The notes: a model not told the origin generated them from the letters alone. A stretch of 36,605 bases of DNA from Nitrospira sp. (GCA_029865345.1 JAOUHD010000012.1:1-36605); one strand, 5' to 3'. Positions 24,590 to 33,270 are shown, counted from the stretch's first letter. Program-made: numbers and translations.

Positions 24590-25798
24590 CTAGCAATCGG
24601 CGACTATCCTCGACAAACTCTCGATCAGATTGTAGCCATCCCATACCACACCAATATCAAGGGCCTTGCCAACCGGCACCACACGATCGATACCGGTCCA
24701 ACCAGTATCCACGACGAGCGAAATGATCTCCTCGGGGTCAACACCAAAACATGTTACCGTCTGATACCGTTCACCGACGATAGTTTTCAAAGATTCCACA
24801 CTCTTGATGACGGCCTCAAAGAAGAATCCATATTGTCCCTTATGGTGTTCGATTCCCGACGATAGTTCCTTTAGCCTCACGCGACAAATCAGATTCCGAT
24901 GACGAGTAACAGACACGCACGAGTCCAGTAAAATGGAGACGCGGCAAAGATGGGCATATTTATCTAAGCCCTGCATCACAGGAAATAGCGGCTTTGATAG
25001 CAGTACGTGTTCGACTGCTCCCCAAAACCTCAGCATCGCCTTATCCACTTCAGCTTCCTCTCCTCGCCACAGCACCAAATGCGGAGATGAACAGGCGTTC
25101 TGATCCAGCACAAACACATCGTTGTAAAATCCTGCTGCGAGTGACTCCACCGTCTCTTTCTCTGCAGCCAGGACAGCACTCGCGTCCATTACACACAGTG
25201 AATACCGATCGGCAAACACAACGTCCACGCACCGTGGAGACACTGGCATGGCTCGCAAGTGTGTGATCGTAGCGTCCCCCCCCCACAGGACACGAGCATG
25301 GCAGGATTCCGACAAGGCCGCAGTAACCGCATCATCATGAGGGTATAGGATGACGCGTGTCATAGACGCCACTCGTTCATGACCAGGCTGCTTGGCAATT
25401 CGATCCATTTCGGCGCAAATGATATCGATTTGCGGATATCTTACGCCTGAAACTCGCACAATATTGGCATTCCCAGCGAGAAGGCCGATGCCCAGAGAAA
25501 ATGCAAAATTGACTGGTACGTTACCAGGGGCAATATGAAACGCAATGCCACGGCCGATTCTTCGCCCTTGGCCATTCCAGCCTTTTACCAGACGCTGAAG
25601 ATTCGCTTTCCGACACCAATACGCAAATCCCGCTAGATCTGGATAGGTCCGGATAGCAGGATTAGCCAACAACCGCTGGGAGAGTTCCGCCAAGAATTCT
25701 ATGGCCTCATGTGAGTACGACCGCAGGGGCTGGCCCACGATCTTACTTAACCGTCCTCCAACGAGGATCTCTACTGGCAGATCAGGTACGCGCTTCAT
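24590..25798 (-). CDS. LuxC-like acyl reductase (aldehyde-forming)
   Basis: About 402 residues of the LuxC/aldehyde-dehydrogenase-like family. GIAFHIAPGNVPVNFAFSLG is the NADPH-binding segment, ARVLWGGDATI the following loop, and DQNACSSPHLV holds the catalytic Cys that accepts the acyl group before reduction to aldehyde. The family reduces acyl thioesters or acyl-LuxE. ATG at 25798 (GTG at 25816 is possible) overlaps the LuxE-like stop by 17 or 35 bases, so the two are coupled, as in lux-type reductase complexes. No luciferase (LuxAB) is present, so the aldehyde must be used in another way, probably by the condensing enzymes downstream. Confidence 0.88.
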   Translation of the reverse strand: MKRVPDLPVEILVGGRLSKIVGQPLRSYSHEAIEFLAELSQRLLANPAIRTYPDLAGFAYWCRKANLQRLVKGWNGQGRRIGRGIAFHIAPGNVPVNFAFSLGIGLLAGNANIVRVSGVRYPQIDIICAEMDRIAKQPGHERVASMTRVILYPHDDAVTAALSESCHARVLWGGDATITHLRAMPVSPRCVDVVFADRYSLCVMDASAVLAAEKETVESLAAGFYNDVFVLDQNACSSPHLVLWRGEEAEVDKAMLRFWGAVEHVLLSKPLFPVMQGLDKYAHLCRVSILLDSCVSVTRHRNLICRVRLKELSSGIEHHKGQYGFFFEAVIKSVESLKTIVGERYQTVTCFGVDPEEIISLVVDTGWTGIDRVVPVGKALDIGVVWDGYNLIESLSRIVADC

Positions 25799-26879
25799 AG
25801 GTATCACTACAGCCACGAACTTCAGCTTCTGGAACGCGCCCGATGACTCGAAAGTACTTCCCTAGTCGCCCACATGCACAGTCATCCTCGCCGAGGAGAA
25901 CACCTATATCCTCCGTGAGCAATGCATGCCCCGGATAACTGAGTGGGACAATAGAAAGAACCTCTATGATTCCCTCTTGGCCAATCTCGGCGACGTCAAA
26001 CGTGTACGGATCGCGAATAATGACGTCCGCATAGACCGGAGCATGCAACCAGCCTTCCTCACACTCCATGAAAAGCGCTCCAGTTTGCTCCACCATCCCA
26101 TAGTAATTGACGACCTTCATGTTCCCCACACAAGACTGTAAGGCCATCCGGAATGTCTTGTTGTCCACCGCCTGATCTTGCAACTTTTTCCACCCCCCGC
26201 CATGCAGAATGGTGCCGGAGTAAATCGGCAAGATCTTGCCTAAGTGCTGGAGTGGCAACACCCAGTACGACCACATGATAAACGTAAACCCGAAGATAAA
26301 GATCGGCGTGCCTCGATGCCGGTCGAGAAAAGCTTCGACAGCCGGCAAATCAAGTTTCATTGAAGTATTCAGCGCATATGTCACATCCTGCCCATACAGT
26401 GAAAACCCCAGTATGGCTGCCCCTCTAGCTGAGAAGGCGGATCGATCCTTCACCATGCCGGGAGAGTCCACCACAAGCATGGGAAGCCGGTGCTTCCCCA
26501 AAAGCCGGCCCATCAATTTTGACAACACCCTGGTCTGAAGGGATGCCGTAGCCCGATCCAGATAGATCTTCGCCACCTGCTGGCCGGTCGTCCCAGAGGA
26601 GGTCATGGTCTTAAAGACTTCCGACCGATTGATGCTCAGCAGATCAAACTCTTTGAACAATCTGACAGGGAGGTACGGGACCTGATCCAGTGTGCGAACG
26701 GCCTCGCTGTCAATCCCTTGTACTCTCACGATCCGCCGATACGCTTCACACTTGGCAGCATGCCATCGAGTCAGTTCGCTAAGCGCACTAGCTAATTGTG
26801 CCGACTTCTTACTCGCCTCAGTCCCATAAGGCTCCAACTCGAGCCAACGGGAGAAGTCTGGAGGGCTCATCCCAAGCAT
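25782..26879 (-). CDS. LuxE-like acyl-protein synthetase
   Basis: 365 residues. The adenylation loop TSSGTTGQ is at 93-100, with VPYLPVRLFKEFDLL before it (LuxE/PaaK family) and VNYYGMVEQTGALFMECEEG as the adenylate-binding motif. A cysteine pair (DDCACGRLG) near the C-terminus matches the LuxE-type ending. LuxE activates a carboxylic acid with ATP and passes it to a Cys for LuxC. The start may be Met1 at 26879 or Met4 at 26870, the latter giving an ATGA overlap with the ligase stop. Together with the next gene it forms an acid-reductase pair. Confidence 0.88.
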   Translation of the reverse strand: MLGMSPPDFSRWLELEPYGTEASKKSAQLASALSELTRWHAAKCEAYRRIVRVQGIDSEAVRTLDQVPYLPVRLFKEFDLLSINRSEVFKTMTSSGTTGQQVAKIYLDRATASLQTRVLSKLMGRLLGKHRLPMLVVDSPGMVKDRSAFSARGAAILGFSLYGQDVTYALNTSMKLDLPAVEAFLDRHRGTPIFIFGFTFIMWSYWVLPLQHLGKILPIYSGTILHGGGWKKLQDQAVDNKTFRMALQSCVGNMKVVNYYGMVEQTGALFMECEEGWLHAPVYADVIIRDPYTFDVAEIGQEGIIEVLSIVPLSYPGHALLTEDIGVLLGEDDCACGRLGKYFRVIGRVPEAEVRGCSDTYEART

Positions 26880-28309
26880 ATTCCGTTCTGAGGTCTCAAT
26901 TTCGCATATTGCACTTTACCGGCGTCATTGCGGGGCAAGACGTCCACCTCGTAAATGACAACCCCCTTTAATCCTACTTTCAGATGTTGCACAACCAACG
27001 TCTTAACCCGCTGAGCCTGCCCCGTAGCCCCGTGCGGCATGTAGACTTCCAATAGGTCATCGCACCCTACACACGCCGCCACATGGCCTTCCTCGTAGAG
27101 AAATGATTCTACATCGGCGAGGTTCACGCGATGTCCAAACAACTTAATAAACCGCTTCAAGCGTCCGACGATGAAATAATCACCGTCCTCATCCCGCCGG
27201 GCCATATCGCCTGTCCGCAAGACCCCGTGACGCTCATCTCCCTTGGCAAGATCTTCATACCCTTTGGCATAGCCCATCGACACATTTGCCCCCTGGTACA
27301 CAAGTTCCCCGGTCACACCAGCTTCAGTGATCACATGCCCATCCTGATCCTCAAGCCAGAACCTACCACCGGGAATCGCAACGCCAATGCTGCCTGCTTT
27401 GGCCACGGCTTTCGTTGAGGGCAAATAGGACATTCGGGCCGTTGCTTCCACTTGTCCATACATTGTGAAATACCGCATGCTGCGGCTGGCACAATGAGTC
27501 GCATACTTTCTGGTCATTGCCGGCTCCATGCGCCCACCTGCCTGCGTCAGGGTTCTCAAGCGGGGAAGATCCATCGATGTAAAGCGCAACCGCTCGAGTA
27601 TCTCATAATGGTAGGGCACCCCCCCCAAGCTGGTCGCTCCCACCTCGCGGACAAACTGCCAAAAGGACCGATCGAAGAATGTGGCCTTCGTCACAGCGAT
27701 AGTGGCACCCATCACCACATGACTATGGAGAATGGAGAGGCCATACGTGTAGCTGGGCGGCAGCGTCGTGATGGGGATCTCCTCGCCATTCAATTCCAGA
27801 TACTGGGCAATGGATTCCGCGTTATTCCAGACATTCTCGTGCGACAGCCGGACAAACTGAGGACTTCCGGTGCTGCCGGATGTGCCGAGGAGCAAAGCAA
27901 GAGACTCGTGAATCTCATACGGCGGGAAATCTAGATGAAGCAAACAATAGCCATCATAGGCGATCAGGCATACCGCCTCAGCAAACTCCGCTCTTCTAGA
28001 TTCTGGCAACCATACATATCCAGGGCGATAGGAAGCCGTAAGGCTCTGCAACTGCCCGGACAACATGCCAACGCTGATCATTAAGGGAATCGCGTTTGCG
28101 GTCAGGAGACCCAGATATCCTGCAAGACCTGCCAGGTCGTTGTCGACCATACATAACACCACACGCCGTTGCGCGAGTGTAAAGGCGGACGTCTCAGCTA
28201 ATTCCGCCACCTTGCCATACAACAGACACCGGCCTTCACTATCCCGGAATAGCACCCTGGAGTGATGCACGGATAAATAGTGCGACAGCTTGGCTTGCGA
28301 GCTGCTCAT
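26867..28309 (-). CDS. Acyl-AMP ligase (ANL superfamily)
   Basis: 480 residues. AMP-binding loop LLGTSGSTGSPQFVRLSHEN at 140-159, YFTMYGQVEATARMSYLPS (A5), RTGDMARRDEDGDYFIVGR (A7-A8) and the catalytic Lys465 in PRNDAGKVQY are present, so it should be active. This may load an acid onto the ACP or onto CoA. Two adenylating enzymes (this and the LuxE-like one) in one operon suggest two loading steps or two acids. Lower GC than the glycosyltransferase genes. Starts 64 bases after the aminotransferase stop. Confidence 0.88.
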   Translation of the reverse strand: MSSSQAKLSHYLSVHHSRVLFRDSEGRCLLYGKVAELAETSAFTLAQRRVVLCMVDNDLAGLAGYLGLLTANAIPLMISVGMLSGQLQSLTASYRPGYVWLPESRRAEFAEAVCLIAYDGYCLLHLDFPPYEIHESLALLLGTSGSTGSPQFVRLSHENVWNNAESIAQYLELNGEEIPITTLPPSYTYGLSILHSHVVMGATIAVTKATFFDRSFWQFVREVGATSLGGVPYHYEILERLRFTSMDLPRLRTLTQAGGRMEPAMTRKYATHCASRSMRYFTMYGQVEATARMSYLPSTKAVAKAGSIGVAIPGGRFWLEDQDGHVITEAGVTGELVYQGANVSMGYAKGYEDLAKGDERHGVLRTGDMARRDEDGDYFIVGRLKRFIKLFGHRVNLADVESFLYEEGHVAACVGCDDLLEVYMPHGATGQAQRVKTLVVQHLKVGLKGVVIYEVDVLPRNDAGKVQYAKLRPQNGICLG

Positions 28310-28373
28310 GGTCCGTTCCAGTCATCGCGTGGGTGTACCGCACCTAATTTCTCGGACGCTGGATTGAGCATAT

Positions 28374-29732
28374 TCACGCGGCTTGTGTGTCCAAAATAAT
28401 TGAGGAGCGAGGGATGGGCACGATGGCACTGCTTCGGTCTGGCCACCCATCGATCTGCACCCTCCGGATCACGTCTGTCACGCGATTGATATCCTCATCG
28501 CTCATGTCATGATAGCTTGGTAAGTTTATGGCGCGCTCCGGCAGTGACCATGCGATGGCATTTGTCTCCACGGATGCAAACATCGGCAAACTGGACAGCG
28601 GCCAAAAGAAGACCCGCGCATCCGTATTTTCTGCAGCAAAGGCACGTTGTAGTGTGTCCCTGGTGATATGAGAGTCAGGGTCGAAGACCACAGTAGGCAT
28701 CCAGGCGCCATGGACTGTCCCTTCGGGTTCCGGATTCATGCGGAGCCCTGGCACATCTCCCAGCCGCTCACGATACGCTGCCAGAATTGTGCGTTTGCGA
28801 CCGATGAGCTCGTCGATACGTTCCATCTGCGCACAGCCAATCGCCGCCTGCACGTTAGACATCTTAAATTTGAATCCCACCATCTCCGGCCAGAACTGTT
28901 TGGCTTGCCCGCGCACCCGGCCATGGTTGCTCAGCGTCAGGACGCGCTCGAACAGTCTGTCGTCATCGGTAACGAATATGCCACCTTCGCCGGTTGTAAT
29001 CGTCTTGGTGCCGTGAAAAGAGAACGCCCCAAACTTCCCCATCGCTCCAGCCCGTTTGCCGTGATACACCGAGCCCACTGCCTCAGCGGCGTCTTCTATC
29101 ACGGGAATTCCATACTTCTCGCCAAGCGCCAGCAGGCGATTCATGTCGCACAGATTCCCATACAGGTGTACAGCAACAATCGCCTTGGTACGCGGGGTGA
29201 TCGCAGCTTCCGCCCGTTCCGGATCGATACACCAGGACTCCGGCATGATATCGACAAATACTGGTCTCGCCCCCAGATTCACGATGGGGGACGCCGTCGC
29301 GATCCAATTGGTATCTGCCATGATGACTTCATCACCCGGACCGATGCCGAGTGCTGTCAGCCCCATGTGCAACGCACCCGTACAACTGGACGTGGCAATG
29401 GCATGCCGAACGCCCAGATGCTGCTTAAAGAGATCTTCGAACTGCTCGATATATGCGTAACATTGATCACCCCAGCCATTCGCCACGGCGTCTGCGGCAT
29501 AACGCACCTCACGTTCAGTAATGGACGGCTTAGTGTAAAGAATGCGAGGCTTCGTGGAGATCTCAAGTCTGGAATTGCGGCGACTAACTCCTGCTCCCAC
29601 TTCTCGAGGGAGCAAAGCTGCTTCATCATCTCGTCTCTTAGGTTCTGACGTAGGGTCTGGGTCTGTTACGGCCGGCACTCGCTTAATCGAATTAGCCGTG
29701 GATGGTTTGATGTAACGAACACGTGCCGTCAT
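28374..29732 (-). CDS. DegT/DnrJ/EryC1 PLP-dependent sugar aminotransferase with N-terminal extension
   Basis: 452 residues. From about 63 on it is a normal DegT enzyme: ILYTKPSITEREVRYAADAV, ATSSCTGALHMGLTALGIG, PVIEDAAEAVGSVYHGKRAG and FSFHGTKTITTGEGG with the PLP lysine. Because this lysine is kept, it should transaminate rather than dehydrate as RfbH/ColD do. It looks closest to perosamine-synthase-like enzymes acting on 4-keto sugars. The first 60 residues are charged and have no match, yet AAGGAGGT stands six bases before this ATG and no internal Met competes. First gene of the operon. Confidence 0.9.
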   Translation of the reverse strand: MTARVRYIKPSTANSIKRVPAVTDPDPTSEPKRRDDEAALLPREVGAGVSRRNSRLEISTKPRILYTKPSITEREVRYAADAVANGWGDQCYAYIEQFEDLFKQHLGVRHAIATSSCTGALHMGLTALGIGPGDEVIMADTNWIATASPIVNLGARPVFVDIMPESWCIDPERAEAAITPRTKAIVAVHLYGNLCDMNRLLALGEKYGIPVIEDAAEAVGSVYHGKRAGAMGKFGAFSFHGTKTITTGEGGIFVTDDDRLFERVLTLSNHGRVRGQAKQFWPEMVGFKFKMSNVQAAIGCAQMERIDELIGRKRTILAAYRERLGDVPGLRMNPEPEGTVHGAWMPTVVFDPDSHITRDTLQRAFAAENTDARVFFWPLSSLPMFASVETNAIAWSLPERAINLPSYHDMSDEDINRVTDVIRRVQIDGWPDRSSAIVPIPRSSIILDTQAA

Positions 29733-30110
29733 GCGACCACCTCCTTGTGACCAACTGTCATAAACCTCCCGTCACTCGCTAACGTAATGACGCTGCTCCA
29801 GCGCCGCGCCTTACTCATTTCCCAGCATGATCTGGGTCTCTAGAGACCAGCATTCCCTTGACGGACTCTTCTCAACGAGAGACATCCGGCCACAGATTCT
29901 GTGTATGCCGGTGAAGTGATTGCCTTTTGCGGCAGTTCAATATCCCACCATACCCCTATTCGGCTCGTGCTCGAAGGAAAACGCCCAATACATCGTTCCT
30001 GCCTTGGTGCGAAACCCAGCATAACACTCAGACTTGCAACGGCTCCCCCATCATGGCTAAACACGAACCCACAATCTCATTTGCTACTCAGCGGGACTTC
30101 TCCGTCGGCA
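29733..30110. other. Intergenic region between rfbF and the sugar operon
   Basis: 378 bases with no recognisable gene. It should carry the operon promoter on the minus strand, though I cannot point to clear -35/-10 boxes. A 14-base perfect palindrome lies at 29835-29848. Confidence 0.6.
29835..29848. promoter_or_regulatory. Perfect palindrome upstream of the sugar operon
   Basis: GGTCTCTAGAGACC, 14 bases, about 103 bases before the aminotransferase ATG. With one bulged base the arms extend to CTG/CAG. It may be an operator or hairpin. It is a single occurrence, so this is tentative. Confidence 0.35.
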
Positions 30111-30881
30111 TTACCACACCTTCCAGGGAGCGGAACCTGACTGCCACAACTCTTCCAATTGCGTTTTATCTCGAATAGTATCCATTGGGCGCCAAAACCC
30201 ACGATGCTCAAATGCCATCAATTCGTCCATAGCCGCAAGCCGATCTAGCGGTCCCCCCTCCCACGATGTCCGGTCACCATCGATCAGGTCGATGACTTTG
30301 GGGGAAAGTACAAAGAAACCGCCATTGATAAGTCCTCCGTCCCCTGGCGGTTTTTCTTTAAATCCCGTCACCTTCCGCTTATCCAAGACGAGTGCACCGT
30401 ACCGACCCGGCGGCACGACCGCACACACTGTCGCGAGCTTTCCATGCGATCGATGAAAGGCAATTTCAGCGCTAAGATCGAGATCCGCGACGCCATCCCC
30501 ATACGTGCAGCAGAATGTTTCCTCCCGTTTCAGATACTCTGTCACGCGTTTGAGACGCCCACCAGTTAAAGTATGTTCTCCGGTATCCACCAACGTCACG
30601 CGCCACGGTTCGGCATGATTCTGATGAACCTCAACTTTGTCCTGCACGATATCGATGGTGATATCTGATCGATACATCGAATAGTTGACAAAATAGTCCT
30701 TCACCATCGAGCCTTTGTAACCGAGACAGATGATGAAATCGTTGATTCCGTGCGCAGAATAGATCTTCATGATGTGCCAGATGATCGGTCTCCCTCCAAT
30801 CTCGACCATCGGCTTGGGCCTCCCCACCGTTTCTTCGCTGAGTCGTGATCCTAATCCTCCCGCTAGAATGACAGCTTTCAT
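30111..30881 (-). CDS. rfbF: Glucose-1-phosphate cytidylyltransferase
   Basis: 256 residues. Opens KAVILAGGLGSRLSEETVGR with PKPMVEIGGRPIIWHIMK, the RfbF/AscA signature. CTYGDGVADLDLS holds the metal-binding Asp, and GLINGGFFVLSPKVIDLI, HRGFWRPMDTIRDKTQLEEL follow. It makes CDP-glucose, the entry to CDP-dideoxy and branched sugars. The 4,6-dehydratase (RfbG) and 3-dehydrase (RfbH) that usually follow are absent from the window. The start at 30881 is chosen over 30923: GAGAGGG lies just upstream. Its leader and C-terminus recur as a remnant at the other end of the sugar operon. Confidence 0.92.
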   Translation of the reverse strand: MKAVILAGGLGSRLSEETVGRPKPMVEIGGRPIIWHIMKIYSAHGINDFIICLGYKGSMVKDYFVNYSMYRSDITIDIVQDKVEVHQNHAEPWRVTLVDTGEHTLTGGRLKRVTEYLKREETFCCTYGDGVADLDLSAEIAFHRSHGKLATVCAVVPPGRYGALVLDKRKVTGFKEKPPGDGGLINGGFFVLSPKVIDLIDGDRTSWEGGPLDRLAAMDELMAFEHRGFWRPMDTIRDKTQLEELWQSGSAPWKVW

Positions 30882-31040
30882 AGCCACCCTCTCTTCCCCC
30901 AAAGAACAGGATTCAAGCTTCATGCCACCGAAGGCAGTGAGTTTTCCTGTGCAGAACCAATCGTCTGAGAGCTATGGAAGGAATGCTCGGCAGATTGTGC
31001 CGAGCGGGATGGAAGAATTATCCAAGAGAGAGAGAGGAAA
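30882..31040 (-). repeat. Direct repeat of the rfbF leader (right copy)
   Basis: Upstream region of intact rfbF, aligning with 18985-19130 in the same orientation. The copies are clearly diverged but keep the palindrome and several blocks. Marks the right boundary of the sugar block. Confidence 0.7.
30986..31004. promoter_or_regulatory. Conserved palindrome CTCGGCA-N5-TGCCGAG (right copy)
   Basis: Perfect 7-base arms about 105 bases before the rfbF ATG. The left copy (19082-19098) keeps six base pairs, while the loop and surroundings differ, suggesting selection on the paired bases. Confidence 0.5.
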
Positions 31041-31044
31041 TGCA

Positions 31045-31767
31045 TCAGAGGAGGTCTGGCCCTCTGGATTTTTGAACCGTCCATTGCTCTATGGCCTGCC
31101 GGACTGATCCGCCCCAGCCGCGATATTCAATGTACTCAAGGTGATTGAAGTGAAACTCGATACCGATGAGGTCCCCACCCTGCCGCGTGTCACTATTCTT
31201 CACGATACCGGTTAGGTTGGTGATATGCCCCAAGCCTGGCAATTCGAACTCCATGTGCACAGTCGTGCCTGGTCGAAGCCAGGTCGGTGTTCGAACCACG
31301 AGCACACTGCATCCTCCCTCACTGAGATCTTTCAATAGACCGCCGAAATAGTCGTTGGCAGACAACACGGATCGGGAGGGATTGTCGTGAGTGGCTCGCA
31401 TTAACAAGGTCGGTTCGTTGGCAGATACGCGAAGATGCTTCCGCAAATGCATCTCTTCCACCGATTTGGGATATGCGACAAAGAGCAACGGAACCGGCAC
31501 AGTCATCAGTTCTCGTAGTTCACTACGATACCCGACCAATTTCCCGTCATGAAGATAACTGACCGTGCACGGTGTGCCACCGGCAATCTGCTGGTCATGG
31601 CCAAGCTGAATCGGCCATTCGCAGACAAGCCACTCGTGATCCTTCCATCCAAGAAGCGTCGTACCGTACATGACCTTCTGCTGATCACGCGCGAAGGACA
31701 GTTTCAGTGGCAGTCCGACCGATAAAAACGCTGCCGCAGGGGGGATGGATACGACGATGTCGTTCAT
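31045..31767 (-). CDS. YcgR-like flagellar brake protein (PilZN + PilZ)
   Basis: About 240 residues. The N-terminal half is a YcgR-type beta-barrel (PVEVMHLRKH-like linker preceded by VGYRSELREL). The C-terminal PilZ domain has RKHLRV (about 109-114) and DLSEGGCSV (about 147-155), both c-di-GMP contact motifs at normal spacing, then GDLIGIEFHFNHLEYIEY. YcgR proteins bind the flagellar motor at high c-di-GMP and slow it. ATG at 31767 has GGAG/GAGG upstream; the longer frame to 31830 lacks support. It is divergent from the HD-GYP gene, with about 240 bases between. Confidence 0.88.
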   Translation of the reverse strand: MNDIVVSIPPAAAFLSVGLPLKLSFARDQQKVMYGTTLLGWKDHEWLVCEWPIQLGHDQQIAGGTPCTVSYLHDGKLVGYRSELRELMTVPVPLLFVAYPKSVEEMHLRKHLRVSANEPTLLMRATHDNPSRSVLSANDYFGGLLKDLSEGGCSVLVVRTPTWLRPGTTVHMEFELPGLGHITNLTGIVKNSDTRQGGDLIGIEFHFNHLEYIEYRGWGGSVRQAIEQWTVQKSRGPDLL

Positions 31768-32010
31768 AGCCCTCACTCCAACACAATTACCCGACACCAG
31801 CCAACTCTGATGACCTCTATCGGACATCATCAGTCAATCTTGAGTGTCAGCACATTTGGCCGCGAGCAGTGACTTCAAACTAATCACAATACGGCAGGAT
31901 GCAGGAACCACGATCAAGTTCGAGACCTGCCCCGCCGATAACGCCCGTGGGATCTTTCCTCTGTCGCCACGTCCGACCAGAGACCTTTCCGACGAGGAGT
32001 CTGACGACTT

Positions 32011-33270
32011 ATGACAATAAAACGTATCGCGATCGAGCAACTGATTCCCGGCATGTTCATCACAGAGATGGATGTCCCGTGGTACCGAACCCCCTTCCTC
32101 TCCCATAAACGCCTGATCAAAGATCAACAAACCATCCAACTCATGCAGCAACATGGAATCAGGATGGTGAGCATCGATACCAGCAAAGGATCCGACCTCC
32201 CATCGGAGCCCTCAGCGACTACACAGCACGCTGCAAGCCAGCAACCTCCCAACGCAGATGTCCCAGCTCCTCCGGATCAGTCACCCGAACGTACGCCGGA
32301 GGTTAAACCTCACGATCATGCTGCCACGGCGATTTACGCTCAGGCTCAAGAAGCGGTTGAGCGAATTTTCGAGGATCTTGAGCGTGGCATTCCTCCGTCT
32401 CTCGAAGCCACCAAAGCCATCGTGTCAAACGTGTTGGGCCAAGTTCTCAACGACCGTGCCGCAATGGCGACTCAGCTCGCCATTCAGAAAATTAAACAGT
32501 TCGACCGCTCACTGACGACTCATGCACTCGACACCTGCATCTTGTCGCTCGTGGTGGCTGTGGAAAGCGGATTGGATCACACAGCACAAGAACAGATCGG
32601 CATGGGCGCCTTACTCCATGACGCGGGATATGTCCGCCTCCCGCGCAATCTTGTTCGCAAGCGGGAGGAATGTAGCGGACAAGATAAGACCTTGCTCGAA
32701 CAGCATTGTAAGCTTGGCGTCACGCTCCTCTCCGAACAACCAGGCATGCACGAGGACGTCCTACGCATCGTCAGAGAGCATCATGAGCGCGCCAATGGAA
32801 GTGGATTTCCAGCCAAGTTAGGCAACGATCAGATTTTTCACCTGGCGCAGATCGTCGGCATCGTCGACTTTTATGACGGCATGGTGAGTCGGCGCGGCAC
32901 ACGCCAGGCCATGATTCCACACGATGCCGTTCGGCAACTCTTCTTGGCTGGAGAACAAGGACTATTTGCAAAATCTCTCGTGGAGCTCCTGATTCGAAGC
33001 ATCGGAGTCTACCCAGTCGGAAGCCTCGTGAGACTCAATACCGGCGAACAGGCGGTCGTCATCGGAGTCAACCCTCAGCAACGACTCAAACCCCTGGTCA
33101 AAGTCACGACCGACCCGCAAGGAGGTTCTTATGCCACGCCGATTGACATCGACCTGGCAACACCATCCCACGACCACACAATCCGAACGGTGTTGCGTGT
33201 CCTAGACCCCAGCAAAGAACGAGTCAACATCGGCATACACCTAGACCAAGGCCTTTCACGAGCTGCATGA
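32011..33270 (+). CDS. HD-GYP-domain protein (c-di-GMP phosphodiesterase family) with DUF3391-like N-terminus
   Basis: 419 residues. N-terminal segment IEQLIPGMFITEMDVPWYRT is typical of DUF3391. A proline-rich linker (about 62-100) follows. HD-GYP domain: H171, H203-D204 in LLHDAGYVRLP, H232, H257-H258 and D in VDFYDGM give the metal ligands. The signature HHExxDGxGYP is HHERANGSGFP, with Y to F and D to N, and HDxGK is HDAGY. Hydrolysis is likely but weaker or altered specificity is possible. A C-terminal beta-rich domain ends the protein. GAGGAG lies about 12 bases before the ATG. Overlaps the kinase gene by four bases. Confidence 0.9.
   Translation: MTIKRIAIEQLIPGMFITEMDVPWYRTPFLSHKRLIKDQQTIQLMQQHGIRMVSIDTSKGSDLPSEPSATTQHAASQQPPNADVPAPPDQSPERTPEVKPHDHAATAIYAQAQEAVERIFEDLERGIPPSLEATKAIVSNVLGQVLNDRAAMATQLAIQKIKQFDRSLTTHALDTCILSLVVAVESGLDHTAQEQIGMGALLHDAGYVRLPRNLVRKREECSGQDKTLLEQHCKLGVTLLSEQPGMHEDVLRIVREHHERANGSGFPAKLGNDQIFHLAQIVGIVDFYDGMVSRRGTRQAMIPHDAVRQLFLAGEQGLFAKSLVELLIRSIGVYPVGSLVRLNTGEQAVVIGVNPQQRLKPLVKVTTDPQGGSYATPIDIDLATPSHDHTIRTVLRVLDPSKERVNIGIHLDQGLSRAA

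Noticed and set aside
24590..26879. Bioluminescence (lux) operon
   Set aside because: LuxC- and LuxE-like genes are present but there is no luciferase (LuxAB), and the neighbours are sugar enzymes.
28668..29648. 326-residue plus-strand frame
   Set aside because: Antisense shadow of the DegT aminotransferase.
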